Below are positions 28,714 to 39,786 of a stretch of 64,000 bases of DNA, in pieces. Location: the NCBI RefSeq assembly GCF_040954835.1, contig NW_027167685.1, positions 62,001 through 126,000 on the forward strand. The letters are read 5' to 3'. The translations under genes and the position numbers were made by a program. The stretch's first letter is position 1. Every line of letters begins with the position of its first letter. A model generated the notes under the pieces. That model was not told the DNA's origin, made no database searches, and worked only from the letters and a program-made list of their open reading frames with translations. This stretch comes from Lepisosteus oculatus (lineage: Eukaryota; Chordata; Actinopteri; Semionotiformes; Lepisosteidae).

Positions 28714-30193
28714 GTGCTGGACCGGGAACGAACCAGCTTCTTCCCAGGCACAAGAGTGACTTGTGAGGACTCGCGGTCCCACTCTGTGCATAGAGACTTT
28801 CTACCAGCCAGCCGGACTGCTGGTAGATCCCCTCGGAGCAACGACTGCCCTGCGTGGATGTCTAGACAAGGACCGGAGGTCTGTAATAGCTTTGAGGAGC
28901 TGTGTCAGGCAATGATCGGAGAATTTTCGGCTTTTATCGATCCCATAGCTGCCGTGGCCGCTGTGCACCATATTAAGCACGAAAAAGCTGAAGCCCCTCG
29001 CGACTATTATCAGAGGCTTAGGCGCACTTATTTTGCAGGGCGGAATGAAGAGGGTTGCGAAGAGAACGTGAATTTCAAAGGTTTATTCATTGCTAATCTG
29101 CATCCCTCAGTCAGGAAAATGATTGTGATGCACACTGATGCAAAAGCGATGAAAATGGCTGACATTAGAAGGTTGGCTCAAAAAGCCTGGGGAGCTGAAG
29201 TCTCTGCTTCCTCAGAGCGAAAACCTGCTAAAACGGCCGTGTTCGCCACTAAAGCCAGCAGGGTTGACGACTCGCCTCAGCTCGAGGCAGCTGAGGTTCC
29301 TGAGCTCGCTAAGCCCCGGCGCAAAATAGGCAGGCAGGACCGCACTAAGCGTCAGAGCCGCCGTGAGCGCTACGGGGAAGGCAAGGGCTCAGGCAGAGTC
29401 TATCATAAGACTGGACGAAGGGAGTCGACTGCAGCCCGCCTGGCCAGGCTTGAACAAGCCCTGCCTGAGAGATCAGGACAGGGTAAACCTTCCGCACCGA
29501 ATGCCGGAAGTGTGAATGAGCTTAGGGGGACCACGCCCCTTCTCACTGGAGGAGGCGGGGATCCGTCCCAAGCCCCTCCCTCAGTCTATCTGATTGGGTG
29601 GGAGGGTTCCTGCCTGGAAGAAGGCTGTGACTCTGAGTTGGGCGCTGACCCCGCCCCTGAAGTCAAAGAAAAGGCAGGCTTCCAACAATTCTTAGGGAAT
29701 CTCAGCCAGAAAGGCAAAGCAAGGCGTATTTATATCAAGGTTTCTCTTGAAAACGTCTTAGATAGAGAAGCACTGATTGACACTGGGGCTGAAATTAGTT
29801 TGATGTCAGCCGATCTACTCAGCGAGCTCAAACGAGTAGCGAAAGGAAAAGGCATCAGACTTAAGGTAGAACCGTGTAAGATAGATATTTCCAGCTATAC
29901 CCAGGATCATGCCAGGAGTGTGGGTGGCACTTAGGTTCGGGCCAATGAACGTGGTGCATCCTGTTTACATCTCTAGGTTTAAAACAGAGCCACTACTCAT
30001 TGGCCAAGACCTGCTTGACAGGCTGGAGCCTCTGGTGGACTGCCAGCGTGGAAAATTGTGGGCTCAGGTCAAAAACCCTAAGCCTGTTGCACAGCAAAAA
30101 GGGGGATTCAGTGGTTATGCTGTGATCACACAGTGCCCACTGAACACTATAGCTGAGTTGGAGGTTCCTCCTGGTTCCTCTGGACGAGAATAA
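28714..30193 (+). pseudogene. Gag-protease region of element B
   Basis: The open frame 28714-29934 has a Gag-like capsid section (about 28860-29210: [48 protein letters not shown]), then a Lys/Arg-rich region without an obvious CCHC knuckle, then a retropepsin ([16 protein letters not shown] at about 29779). A frameshift near 29910-29930 moves the protease C-terminal part (RFKTEPLLIGQDLLDRLEPL) to the next frame, which ends at 30193. The upstream ATG at 28714 lies in LTR-like sequence, so the real start is more likely the Met near 28857 or lost. Not functional as it stands. Confidence 0.78.
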
Positions 30194-30644
30194 ATGTCTC
30201 TTCTTGCTTTCCAAAACTACAGGGAAGTCCTGCCCAGGCCAGCACTCCCACGGTCTCCCAACTACAGGAGCAGTGCTCCAAGCAGCTGCTTGACCCGCCA
30301 GGTAAAGCACACCCCCTTTTCATCCCTGAAGAAGAGTGGATCTCCCTGTCCGGTAATGAATGGGAGTCCTTTCTGTGCACCCTGGTACCTCAGGGGGTCC
30401 AGGAATACCACCCCATGGTGGTGGGAGGGGGTCCAGGTGGCAGAAGTGCAGGTTGATGATGTAATTCTTAGCCTCAGCTCTGAGAAGTCCATAATCAGTG
30501 AAGGTCTGTTCGAGGACCTGTCGCCAAGCTGTCAAGTGACCCTGGTGACGCAGTCACAGGTTCTGTGGTGGGCACCCCCATCTCATAGGTCCATTTGGAG
30601 CAAAGGAAGCTGTGTAGCTTCCATCTCCATCGGAAAAAGGAAGT

Positions 30645-33600
30645 TTGCTCACTACTTCCTATTGGAAGTACCTATTGGTTCGACTGGGCGCCCAGCTGGA
30701 CACAGTAAACAGTGTGCTGTGGACACGGGTGGACCCAGATGCCCACTCTCTAAGCGGTGACCCCGAGAACATTCGGTCAGGTCAGACGATTCCTCAGGCC
30801 TGCCAGGTAGTAAACGAATCGGACCTGATCGTTCCTGCGTCAACAGCAGGGTTTCCAGTACGCCTTGTCCTAAAGAAGGGACAGAGAATGGACGCTGAGA
30901 TGGTTTTCTTCCAACCATCAGCTCAGTTTATCAGACTGAACCTAGCAGTCTGTTGTACCCCCAGACTGGAACGGAATGGCCGAGCCACCTGCCTGTTGGT
31001 GCAGAACATAGCAAAACAAGATGTCAAAATCCCTGCTCGCACTGACATGGGACTGGTAATTGACAATGGTTTCTATGATTTCGAACTAGCCATCCCAGTA
31101 CTGGGGCAGCTCCCTGGTCCCTTGGCCAGGGAGGGGGGAACCGAGCAGGTGTACTACACCTACCCCCGGCGGATGATTGCAATTATGCCAATAGAGGGAT
31201 TCTGCAACCAGGAGGTGTGCAGGGTGGACCTTAGCGATAAGGATGAGATGGTTGTGTACACAGTACACGCAGGTGTTCCGATGGACCACTCAGCCGAGAG
31301 TACGACCCGGGATACCGCCATGCCGTCAAAAGCGGGGTTCCTAGAGCAGGTACAGGAACAGGTTGGCAAGGCAGATGCCCTGGAAACGGAAAGCCAGCGT
31401 CAGCAGCTGCGTCAGAATTTCCAGGATTTCCGGGAAGTGTTTGCACGGGACGCCTATGACTGCGGGGTGACGGATTTGAACACAGTGCGCATTCCAACGG
31501 CCCCTGGCGCCCGCCCAACCTATGTCAGGCAGTATCGCATTCCCCTCACGGCATACGAGTCCATAAAGCAGACGTTGGATGCTCTACTAGAGCGTCAGAT
31601 CATAAGGGAGTGTAACTCCACTTATAACTCCCCACTGTGGCCGGTGCTGAAACCCAATGGTAAATGGCGTCTGACCATTGACTACCGGCAGCTGAATAAA
31701 CAGGTTCCTTTGTCACGATGGCCAATGATCTACCTAGATCAGGAGTTAGCCAAGGTGACAACAGCGAAATATTTCACCACAGTGGATGTGGCCAATGGGT
31801 TCTGGACCCTTAAGGTAGAACCAACAGACCAGTACAAACTGGCCTTTTCCTTTGGAAACAGGCAGTTCACCTGGAATCGATGCCCCTTTGGGTATTCCAA
31901 CTCCCCAGCGGAGTTCAACATATTTCTGCACAAAGCCATGAGTGATGCAGCCGCCAGGGGCAACCTGGTCTATGTGGACGATATTCTGATGAGGAGTCAG
32001 ACCTGGGAAGAACACATGGCCGAGATCAGGCATGTGTTGACCCAGCTCTCCTGTGCAGGGGCCAAACTGTCCCTGGCTAAGGGACAGTGGTGTAGGACCC
32101 AAGTGGAGTACGTGGGACTGTTGGTTGGAGCCCAAGGCATACAGCCACAGTCCAGCAGAGTCCAAGCTATCCAGAATATGAAGTCGCCCACTAACCTGTC
32201 TGAACTGCGCAGCTTTCTGGGAGTATGTAATTATTCCCAGCAGTCCATTGAGGATTACGCTGAAATAGCAAGGCCCCTCCACAAGCTGTTGCAGAAAGAC
32301 GTGCCCTTTGAGTGGGGGCCTTCCCCAGAACAGGCTGTGATGGAGCTGAAGCGCAGACTCGGTAGTGCGCCGAGCTTGGCCTACCCTGACAAAAATAAGG
32401 TCTTCTACCTTGAAGCAGGGTTCTCAGAGCACTGCCTTGGGGCTGCTCTGAGTCAGGAATATAACCAAGAGTGAAGGGTGGTGGCATATGCCAGTCGAGC
32501 CCTGAGCCCAGTGGAGCAAAAGTTCTTGGACTGCGAGAAGGCCCTGTTGTCTACGGTCTGGTCGGTAGAACACTTCCGTAGTTATGTTGGGGGACAAAAG
32601 ATCATCATCGAAACCTGCCACCAACCTGTGACATTCCTGCATAGCCAGAGACTGAAAGCGGGCAGGGTGTCAAATAGCAGGATTGTGGCATGAATGATGG
32701 CCCTACAAGGCTATGAGATAGAGGTACGTTATGCACAGAGCAAGAAAATGTACCTGGGACAGGGCCTGGCTTTGGGCCAAGTGTGTCACGGCTGTGACAC
32801 TGACATGGAAGCTCCAGAAACAATTCCCGCTGCTGAGCTACCGAACAATCATCGGTACTATGATGAGAACGTGGGCCAGGGCTTACCCATGGCCTATGTT
32901 GACGGTTGCTCTTTTCGCCACGAACAGCAGGTGCTAGCAGGGGTAGGAGTAGTCTGGCAAGACAATACTCCCTGTGGGCCGACCCGCTATAAGCTAGGAC
33001 CAAAGACTAGTCAGTATGCGGAAGTAGCTGGGGTGCTGATCACCCTCCAGCAGGCCCTGACACATGGCCTTAAACAGTTTGTCATCTGTAGTGACTCGAA
33101 CTACGCCCGACATAGCTTCGTGTCTCACGTTCCGTATTGGAAGGGTAACGGCATGAAAAATGCCCGGGGCAAGGAAGTAAAGAACAAAGAGTTGTTCCTG
33201 GCCAGTGACAAGCTCACGACCGAGGCTGGAATGATGGTTTACTGGAGGAAGGTGAAGGGACACTCCCAGGTGAAGGGACCCGACAAAGACGGGAATGATG
33301 AGGCCGACCGGTTGGCCAAATCTGGCGCCTTAGAGGGTGAACCCTGGCAGTTCCAGCAGGAATGGCTACCCCCAGAATTCGTGGCTGAGGTCAAGGCGGT
33401 CACCCGAAGCAGGGCTAGACAGGATGTCGGAGCTGACCCTCAATCTGTAGTGCTTGGGTCACAGGGTTTTAACACCGATCTTGCGGAAATGCAGAAACAG
33501 GACCCAGCAATTGGGCAAATGTATCAGCATATCGCTGACCCAGTGCGTCAACCTCTTTCGGAGCAGGTGCTGAGCCAGTCTCTGGAGCTGAAGGAGCTGG

Positions 33601-34793
33601 CAGAGGTGAAAGACAACCTAAAAATTATAAAGGGGTTGTTGGTTTGTGTACCAGTTGCACAAGGTGTCCCAAAGTGGGTAGTTCCCCACTGTCATCGGGG
33701 GGTCATGATCCAACACGCTCATGACGAACCCTGTGGGGGTCACCGGGGAATCAAGGCTACATACGACACTATCCAGCAGGTGGCATTCTGGCCTCACATG
33801 GGCCAAGACATCGCCGCGTATGTAAAGGGGTGTCTGACGTGTAGCCAGTTCCAACCATCACGGCCCTTGCACCGTGCACCACTCCAGAAAAAGGGCATGA
33901 CATTCACCTGGTCCAATCTTCAAATGGATTGGGTGGGGCCGCTGGTGAGGTCATCCAGAGGGAACAAATATTTCCTCACTGTTACGTGTGCATTCACAAA
34001 ATGGATTGAGTGCCTCCCAGCACCCAACGACACGGCAGAGACAACTGCAGTGCTGTTGGTGAACCATGTGTTCAGTCGATGGGGATTCCCCCTGACCATG
34101 GTCTCGGATCGGGGAACCCATTTCACAGCTACAGTAATGGCAACCCTGTGGAATATGCTTGGGGTCAAGACCCAGTTGCATATCTCCTACCACCCTCAAT
34201 CCTCGGACCAGGCAGAAAGGGCAAACCGAACGGTGGTTAGTATGCTCAAAAAGTTTGTCTCCAACAGCAGTAGGGACTGAGACATTAAGCTGCCCCTGGT
34301 TCTGATGGCCATCCGAGCTACGCCCCATTGCTCTACGGGGGTCCCACCTTTTGAGATGATGACAAGTCGGAAGATGACTCTTCCCCTACACTGTCTTTAT
34401 GGGGTGGAGGACCTGAGCACGACGGGGGCTGCTACGGCCCATCAGTATGTGTCAGACCTGCGAGCACATCTGCAGGCAACCTTTGCTTTTGCCCAGAACA
34501 ATCTGGGAAGGAGTGCAGAGGGTAGGAAAGCATACTATGACTGAAAGGCAGTTAACCAGGAACTCCAAGTAGGAGACAAGGTCCTGTACTTCCAATTTGC
34601 CAAACCCACAGGGGTGGCCCGGAAGTACTTACCCAGTTGGACAGGACCCCACGAGATTGTCGATAAGGTATCACCGGTAGCTTATCGAATTCAGATTGAG
34701 AAGGGAAGGCAATCTCTGGTCTACAAGTGGGTGCATCGCAACCACCTCCGGTTGTATCGCCCACCTCAAATGGCGCCGGAGAACACAGAATAG
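30645..34793 (+). pseudogene. Pol of element B (RT-RNH-RNH-IN), four stops
   Basis: One frame from 30645 to the TAG at 34791, broken only by four in-frame TGA codons (32472, 32691, 34278, 34542). RT: REVFARDAYDCG start, KPNGKWRLTIDYRQLN, YVDDIL box. A first RNase H of Ty3 type has lost two catalytic Asp positions (FYLEAGFSEHCLGAAL; IETCHQP). A second RNase H keeps its acidic set ([33 protein letters not shown]). Integrase has H-H-C-C ([22 protein letters not shown]) and D-D-E ([23 protein letters not shown]). No chromodomain was seen. A further ~450 bp between protease and this frame is frameshifted. Confidence 0.85.
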
Positions 34794-34934
34794 GGTTAAA
34801 CGTCCAAACCCGATCAAAGAGGGGGGTGCCCCTTTGTAGCTGCAGGCAGTTAGGTACTGTACTGTAGGTCCTGCTAGGAAAATATATTCAAAATTATAGT
34901 GGAACTGTACCATGTGCCTCATCTATGTTCCAGA

Positions 34935-35082
34935 ATGGGAATCCTAAAACTGCCAGGGCTGGTCCTGACAGTACTGTGGATCGCCTCGACACAGCCCCTT
35001 GAAGTTGTGGAACCTTGTCCTCCTACCGGCATAGTCCTGCAGGAAACCGTAGTCCTCTCCATGGAAATCTTTATGGTACAAT
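34935..35082 (+). pseudogene. Env 5' fragment of element B
   Basis: An ATG opens a frame that begins with a signal peptide (MGILKLPGLVLTVLWIAS then TQP). About 50 residues follow, including one CPP motif, before a minus-strand LINE tail interrupts it at 35083. Position after pol and the secretory signal indicate an envelope gene. The rest is missing, so its Env class cannot be judged. The intergenic 34800-34930 has a G-rich 'agaggggggtgcccc' tract. Confidence 0.55.
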
Positions 35083-35632
35083 CTTTTTTTTTTCTTATAA
35101 AATATACTTTATTCCGAAAAAAAACACATCTCAAAGGGAAACGTCTCACACGATAACACTCCACAAAATTAAAACATCGGCGGAACGGCGGTGATTGTCC
35201 GTTATCAATCCTTGCAAGGGTGGGCGGATTTGCGCTATTATGAGAGTCCCTCCAAACCCTACCGCTTGCTGTAAACCATTAATCCCTGTACAGGGTCCAT
35301 AGGCCTTTCCAGTGCTCCTTTGCCGTGGGGAAACCCCATTTAGCAACGTCGCGCTTCATCCTCCTCCTGAGGTCCGCCAGGATCCTCTCTTCCAGCTCCC
35401 TCGCTCCCCACTTGTTGTTGTGCCGGATGAGATTGTTTCTCGCGTCCCACAGGCCTTTCTTTGTGAGGGACAGCAGCAGCCACATCAGGAACTGCGTCCC
35501 CCTGTCCAGTCCGGTAGGTGCCAGCCCCAGCAGAATGTACTGGTAGCTGAGCACCGCATTCGTTTCCAGGAGTTGCATTATGTTGTCCATTCTGCCCCAC
35601 ACCGCCTTGGCGAAGGGGCAGCTCCTTCACTT
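35083..35632 (-). mobile_element. 5'-truncated non-LTR retrotransposon fragment
   Basis: On the minus strand it ends with AATAAA followed by a poly-A tail (the T run at 35083-35092). The minus frame 35279-35602 encodes about 107 residues with KGLWDARNNLIRHNNKWG and ADLRRRMKRDVAKWGF. This resembles the C-terminal part of LINE ORF2 proteins beyond the RT, though I cannot name the clade. It is inserted into the env fragment of element B. No target duplication was recognised. Confidence 0.55.
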
Positions 35633-35653
35633 TATTAAGATACTGAAGAAAGA

Positions 35654-36053
35654 TGTGGAGACGGGGGTTTGAATTTAATCCTTTCTGTAGGGGGTTTAGA
35701 CTTTCAAGTCACAAACTGGGGTTTATGGCAGGAAAGGGGGGTTAACTGATAAGGATTGCAGATGCAAGCTAGGAACCCCCCTGGGTGTAATGTTAAACTG
35801 ACCATTTGTCCAGAACATCGTAAACTGGCCAAATACCATGAACCCCCCTCTTTACCATCAGACCGAGTGACGTCAGAAACGGAGAAGAAAACACTATATA
35901 ACCCAAAAGTTTGTAACAGTACGGGGAACAATACTTCGGTTTTGTTGTTTCTTGCGGGAAACAAGACTTTGGCTTTATTGTTCCTTGCATGCAATAAACT
36001 CATCTGTTTTACTTCATCTCGGGATCAAGAACCTTATTTCTTCTGTTACAACA
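35654..36053 (+). repeat. LTR of a third retrovirus-like element (C)
   Basis: About 370-400 bp ending in 'tctgttacaaca'. It contains a TATA-like 'ctatataa' near 35893 and an AATAAA at about 35993, and is followed by a primer site. The left edge is uncertain (TG at 35654 or 35686). No matching 3' LTR was found. Confidence 0.7.
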
Positions 36054-36057
36054 AATT

Positions 36058-36070
36058 TGGCGTAGTCGGC
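36058..36070 (+). promoter_or_regulatory. Primer binding site, tRNA-Ser type
   Basis: TGGCGTAGTCGGC is complementary to the 13 terminal bases of a mature tRNA-Ser (GCCGACTACG plus CCA), as encoded at 61954 in this window. The match then ends after an apparent small deletion. A donor-like GAGGTAAGGA follows near 36135. Confidence 0.7.
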
Positions 36071-36350
36071 GGATGCTCCAGAAGGCGCAGAACTTCCCAT
36101 CGGCAGGAGAGATGGTCAGCGCGCACATAACTAAGAGGTAAGGACTCCTCTTTTATTTAAAAGTCCCGACTCTCTCTGACCGATTGGGAAATCTCTGCTC
36201 CCTGCGAGAATCGCCCGAGATGACGGAGTAAACGTGAGTTTCTGAATTCCTCTGGCCCGGGGAAGACACCGGTGTATGTAATGGGTTGTTTGCTGTAAGC
36301 CCAGAATTTGGTCTGGCAGGGGTTCCGCGGTATTGTGTACAGGCGTTCGA

Positions 36351-36535
36351 AGCTGGTTTATGCCTTAATTGCGCGTGGAGTTTTTGAACGGGTTTTGGAC
36401 CCTTACCGTGAAGTTCAGGACTGGTGTGGGCCTTAATTGCGCCCGGAGTTCTGAAGGTCAGAACTGGTTTGGGCCTTAATTGCGCCCGGAGTTCTGAGGC
36501 TCAGGATCGGTGTGGGCCTTAATTGCCAGATTAAG
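36351..36535. repeat. Short tandem repeat in element C leader
   Basis: About four imperfect copies of a ~56-65 bp unit with the core 'gtgggccttaattgcgcc' and 'cggagttctga'. It lies between the leader of element C and the first U5 unit. Confidence 0.8.
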
Positions 36536-36560
36536 GCCTTAAATGGCCTTAATCAGCCAT

Positions 36561-36680
36561 GCACTCTGGTTTCTTTTCATCTCGTACAAATCTTTCGCCT
36601 TTTACTAAAGATTTCCGTGGAGAGGAGCATGAATGAGTTCCATGCAATTTTTGTGCTTCCCTGCCTTCGGGTGGGTCGCA
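36561..36680 (+). ncRNA. U5 spliceosomal snRNA, copy 1
   Basis: U5 aligns the exons during splicing. It has the 5' stem CTCTGGTTTCTTTTCATCTC, internal loop CGTACAAATCTTTCG, the invariant loop I GCCTTTTAC at 36597-36605, ACTAAAGATTTCCGTGGAGA on the return strand, an Sm site AATTTTTG at 36646-36653 and a terminal hairpin around 'ccctgccttcgggtggg'. Length about 118 nt fits U5. The upstream sequence differs from that of copy 2, so their promoters may not be equivalent. Confidence 0.92.
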
Positions 36681-37068
36681 GCTGGGTTGGTCAAAGAGAG
36701 AAAACAAGCACGTTCGCAATCGCTCTTGTAATGGTGATTGTGGCCGTCTGCTCCGCGAGTTCTCGGTCTCCGGCCGTCTGATTGGCGTTCTTTTCTTTGG
36801 GGGGCGGGAAGTGTCCGGCCGCAGGGGATCTTGGGACCTCGCTTTGCATAGAGGCTTCCCAGAGTGCGTCGTTTCCGGCACAGTGTGGCCGGGTGTTTTC
36901 CGAGTTATCGCACGGATTGGGCACGGCCGCAAGCTGAGAGCCGCAGGCGATGAGCCCGGAGCTGAACGGGCCCCACTGGCTAGTTTGTAAGGCCAGGTGC
37001 ATTGCCAACCACGACCGGCAGCGCAGAGGCTTTGAAGGCGGCCTGGGCTCCTGCAGCTGTGCAGCCAC

Positions 37069-37188
37069 GCACTCTGGTTTCTCTTCATCTCGTACAAATC
37101 TTTCGCCTTTTACTAAAGATTTCCGTGGAGAGGAGCATGAATGAGTTCTATGCAATTTTTGCGCTTCCTTGCTTTCGGGTGGGGTACA
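37069..37188 (+). ncRNA. U5 spliceosomal snRNA, copy 2
   Basis: Same elements as copy 1, with loop I at 37105-37113 and the Sm site at 37154-37161. It differs from copy 1 by a few substitutions (e.g. TCTCTTCATC for TCTTTTCATC, the usual form). Its upstream 500 bp is the spacer of copy 1, including 'cgctttgcatag', an octamer-like motif that could serve as a distal element. Confidence 0.92.
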
Positions 37189-37559
37189 GCTGGGCTGGTC
37201 AAAGAGAGAAAACAAAAACGTTCACAATTGCTCTTGTTATGGCGATTGTGGCTGTCTGCTCCGCGAGTCCTCGGTCTCTGGCCGTCTGATTGGCGCTCTT
37301 TTCTTTGGGGGGCGGGAAGTGTCCGGCCGCAGGGGATCTTGGGACCTTGCCTGCATAGCGGCTTCCCAGAGTGCGTCGTTTCCGGCACAGTGTGGCCGGG
37401 TGTTTTCCGAGTTATCGCACGGATTGGGCACGCTCGCAAGCCGTGAGCCGCAGGCGATGAGCCCGGAGCTGAACGGGCCCCACTGGCTCGTTTGTAAGGC
37501 CAGGTGTATTGCCAACCACGACCGGCAGGGCAGAGGCCTTGAAGGCGGCCTGGGCTTGC

Positions 37560-38130
37560 GTGATCGGATCAACTAAATGCTGTGGTGTTACTTTTTGTCA
37601 ATGAAAAAATAAACTCTTTTCGTTTACAAAGACGGTTACAAAGAATGTGGACCAGGGTAATACTTTGAGCTTACAGCTTGTCCAAGGTCATTCATTATTA
37701 ATACTCTTAGTAATATCTTCAGTAAAGACTTTGATGCATAAAATATTCCTGCATATTTAAAATATTTATGATAAAGGTGGTAGGTTGTGTACTTTTGTCC
37801 AACAGAACAATCTTGCTTTTATAAAATATACCGCCTTTTTAATGTTTAATGATTAACATGCTGTAATACACTGTTTAAATTTAAAAGTCTAAAGAGTATA
37901 CACCTTAAATTCTTAATTGAATAAAGATTGTCCCTCAGCAGTGATCAGGATTCAAAACTGACGTTTTCTGGTGACAGCTCAAATGCTGTACAGGAGAGGT
38001 TAACCTTTATTAGCTCCACCTGGCGATTTTACAAGGTGATTCCGGATACTATTAACATAATCTAATTTGCGTCCGGTATGATGCGGTATACTGCGACACT
38101 CCCACCGTGTTATACCGCAGCATACCCCGC
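37560..38130. other. AT-rich stretch, no gene
   Basis: AT-rich sequence without a recognised gene. The run 'tgctgtaatacactgttt...aaaagtctaaagagtat' (about 37859-37905) belongs to a short repeat also seen at 54221 and 55135. Around 38050-38170 there is a 'gcggtata' inverted motif and 'gtatatagactctatatatac'. Confidence 0.5.
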
Positions 38131-38139
38131 TTGTTTTGA

Positions 38140-39000
38140 ATGGCTGCATATGTATATAGACTCTATATATACATTTGGTGCATGCCACAATTTTGGATGG
38201 TGGTGGAGGAATAGGGATTTTCTCAACACGGCAGGGACTCCAGTTAAGAATGCTGGGTTTATCTCTGAACTATTAGAAGCTTTGCAGCTACTGACTGAAG
38301 TAGCTGTGGTAATGTGTAAATCACATAATAAAGAAATGTTTCCAGTAACTCGAGGGAACAACTTTGCAGATGCAACTGTCAGGTGAGCAATACTTGTAGA
38401 ACAGTAGTCTGAGACCTCTGTGAAGCAGAGAAATGGACATGGTTAGAAAAGATTATGGGGCTGCAGGATGATGGGGTGTGGAGCTGACAGCACACCAGAC
38501 GCCCTGCATGCCCTCACAGCCTAATGCCCTTTATAGCCCGACAAATGCACTCTGTTGGACACCCAGGTGGGAGTCAAATGGTGTGCCGGTTACCCAAAAC
38601 TGGGTGAGAACCGGGTTTGAAGCAGTAACCACTTATGTGGTATCTAATGTGGATGTAATGTTTATCAAAGGAACTCAACTACAGTTCAGGTGCGGGTGCA
38701 ACAGCTCAAAAGGCCTGCTCCTGAGGAACCTTTCAAACCTGGGAAATTGAAAATTGTAAAGGGAAACCTGGGCTCTTATAATCTGTTTTCCCGGTGGGTT
38801 GCTGCCACTGCCTCTGTGTCTACCAAACACTTGATAACAGAGATAAGCCCTCGGTGGGCACTGCCCTGCCCCTTGTATTATGATCAAGGAACACACTTCA
38901 CAGGGAAGGTGTGTCAGGCTGTGGCTGCATTGTTCGGAGTGAGATGGACTGAGATCACCCTCAGTCTGCTGGAACAGTGGAATGAAGGAACAGATCTCTG
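38140..39000 (+). pseudogene. ERV pol fragments (RNase H and integrase)
   Basis: The frame 38078-38386 has FGACHNFGWWWRNRDFLNTA and ISELLEALQLLTEVAVVMCK, an RNase H tail similar to that of provirus A but clearly divergent. The frame 38690-39001 has WVAATASVSTKHLI, LYYDQGTHFTGKVCQAV, the integrase core around the second Asp. They are separated by unrelated or deleted sequence with stops. Probably remnants of element C or a related retrovirus. Confidence 0.7.
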
Positions 39001-39202
39001 AAAGATCGACTAGACATCAGACTGAAGGAACGCCATGGGATGCGGGCTGGATCAAACAGAACTGTGTAACAGCCTGTTTGATATCATCACGGGCCAATCA
39101 ATGAAACTTCCTGGGGGGACGAATTTAGCTGGACGAATGGATTGTTGAATTTGCTAATTCTCTATTGTAGTATTGTAGGTTGCTAGGACTTAGCAAAGCA
39201 CT

Positions 39203-39436
39203 ATGATGAAGAAAAATATATATCATAATTATAATCCAGATGATTGGGGCATTGGTGCATGGCTACAGTCTGTGCTAGGAACATTGAGAGGGTCTCTGGT
39301 TCAATACATATTTGTGGGTCTGGTATTATTCGTTATGATCATATCGTTAATATCCTGTTTGAAAAACATGTGGACTAAAGCTGCTGCTTCTGTGCTAATT
39401 GTACGCCCTGAAGGGATCATGAAGGTCAAAAAATGA
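39203..39436 (+). pseudogene. ERV Env transmembrane tail
   Basis: 77 residues with DDWGIGAWLQSVLGTLRGSL before a membrane segment (VQYIFVGLVLFVMIISLIS), then CLKNMWTKAA. This is the membrane-proximal and cytoplasmic end of a gamma-type retroviral TM subunit. It differs from the Env of provirus A. A purine run (39493-39505) follows and may be the matching polypurine tract. Confidence 0.7.
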
Positions 39437-39786
39437 TTTCATGGGAAAGGTTCTCTTATCTAGTGGCAGAACCTGATGGGTAGAACAATATAGCTTTAAG
39501 GGGGGTTACCCTTGGGAGTGATTCCCCTAGATGCAAATGATTATTGTGGTTTGTTTGTTCATAATAAGATGTTTTGCAGGAACGGAACAAAGAGAAATTT
39601 TACAACTTCAGCTAGAATTGTTCTACAAAACGTCACAGCTGAGGCAGGGGAACAATGTGTAGATTTTTCTAAGAGTTATTACCCAGTTGTTGACCAATCT
39701 GTTGACCAATGTTGACCAAAAAAGCCTAGGATTATGCTGGGCTCCAGCCCACAGGGATTTACCTGTGCTGTAAGAACTAATGAGTG

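Larger units (their letters stand above)
28650..35082 (+). mobile_element. Decayed retrovirus-like element B with dual RNase H
   Basis: Order: LTR-like 5' piece, gag, protease, long linker, RT, two RNase H domains, integrase, start of env. It joins unit B directly at 28650 without a recognisable primer site, so the 5' end is truncated inside the LTR. The 28650-28800 stretch resembles about 59275-59420 of the LTR-like repeat at 58580. The right end is cut by a LINE fragment at 35083. Ty3-type integrase and degenerate first RNase H suggest a lineage near the base of retroviruses (lokiretrovirus-like); that placement is inference. Confidence 0.8.
36553..37557. repeat. Tandem pair of 508-bp U5 snRNA units
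   Basis: Two direct copies offset by exactly 508 bp over the U5 gene and its downstream GC-rich spacer ('gccgcaggggatcttggga', 'gagcccggagctgaacggg'). The second ends at 'ggcggcctgggct', where a third unit would begin. Open frames in this stretch are by-products of the GC-rich spacer. Confidence 0.93.

Noticed and set aside
36351-36535. Possible CRISPR-like array of regular repeats
   Set aside because: The repeat unit is degenerate, has no spacers and sits in vertebrate retroviral leader sequence. It is an ordinary tandem repeat.
36549-37446. Overlapping open frames of 90-190 codons on both strands around the U5 units
   Set aside because: They run through the U5 RNA genes and the GC-rich spacer. 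The repetition reflects the 508-bp duplication, not coding selection.
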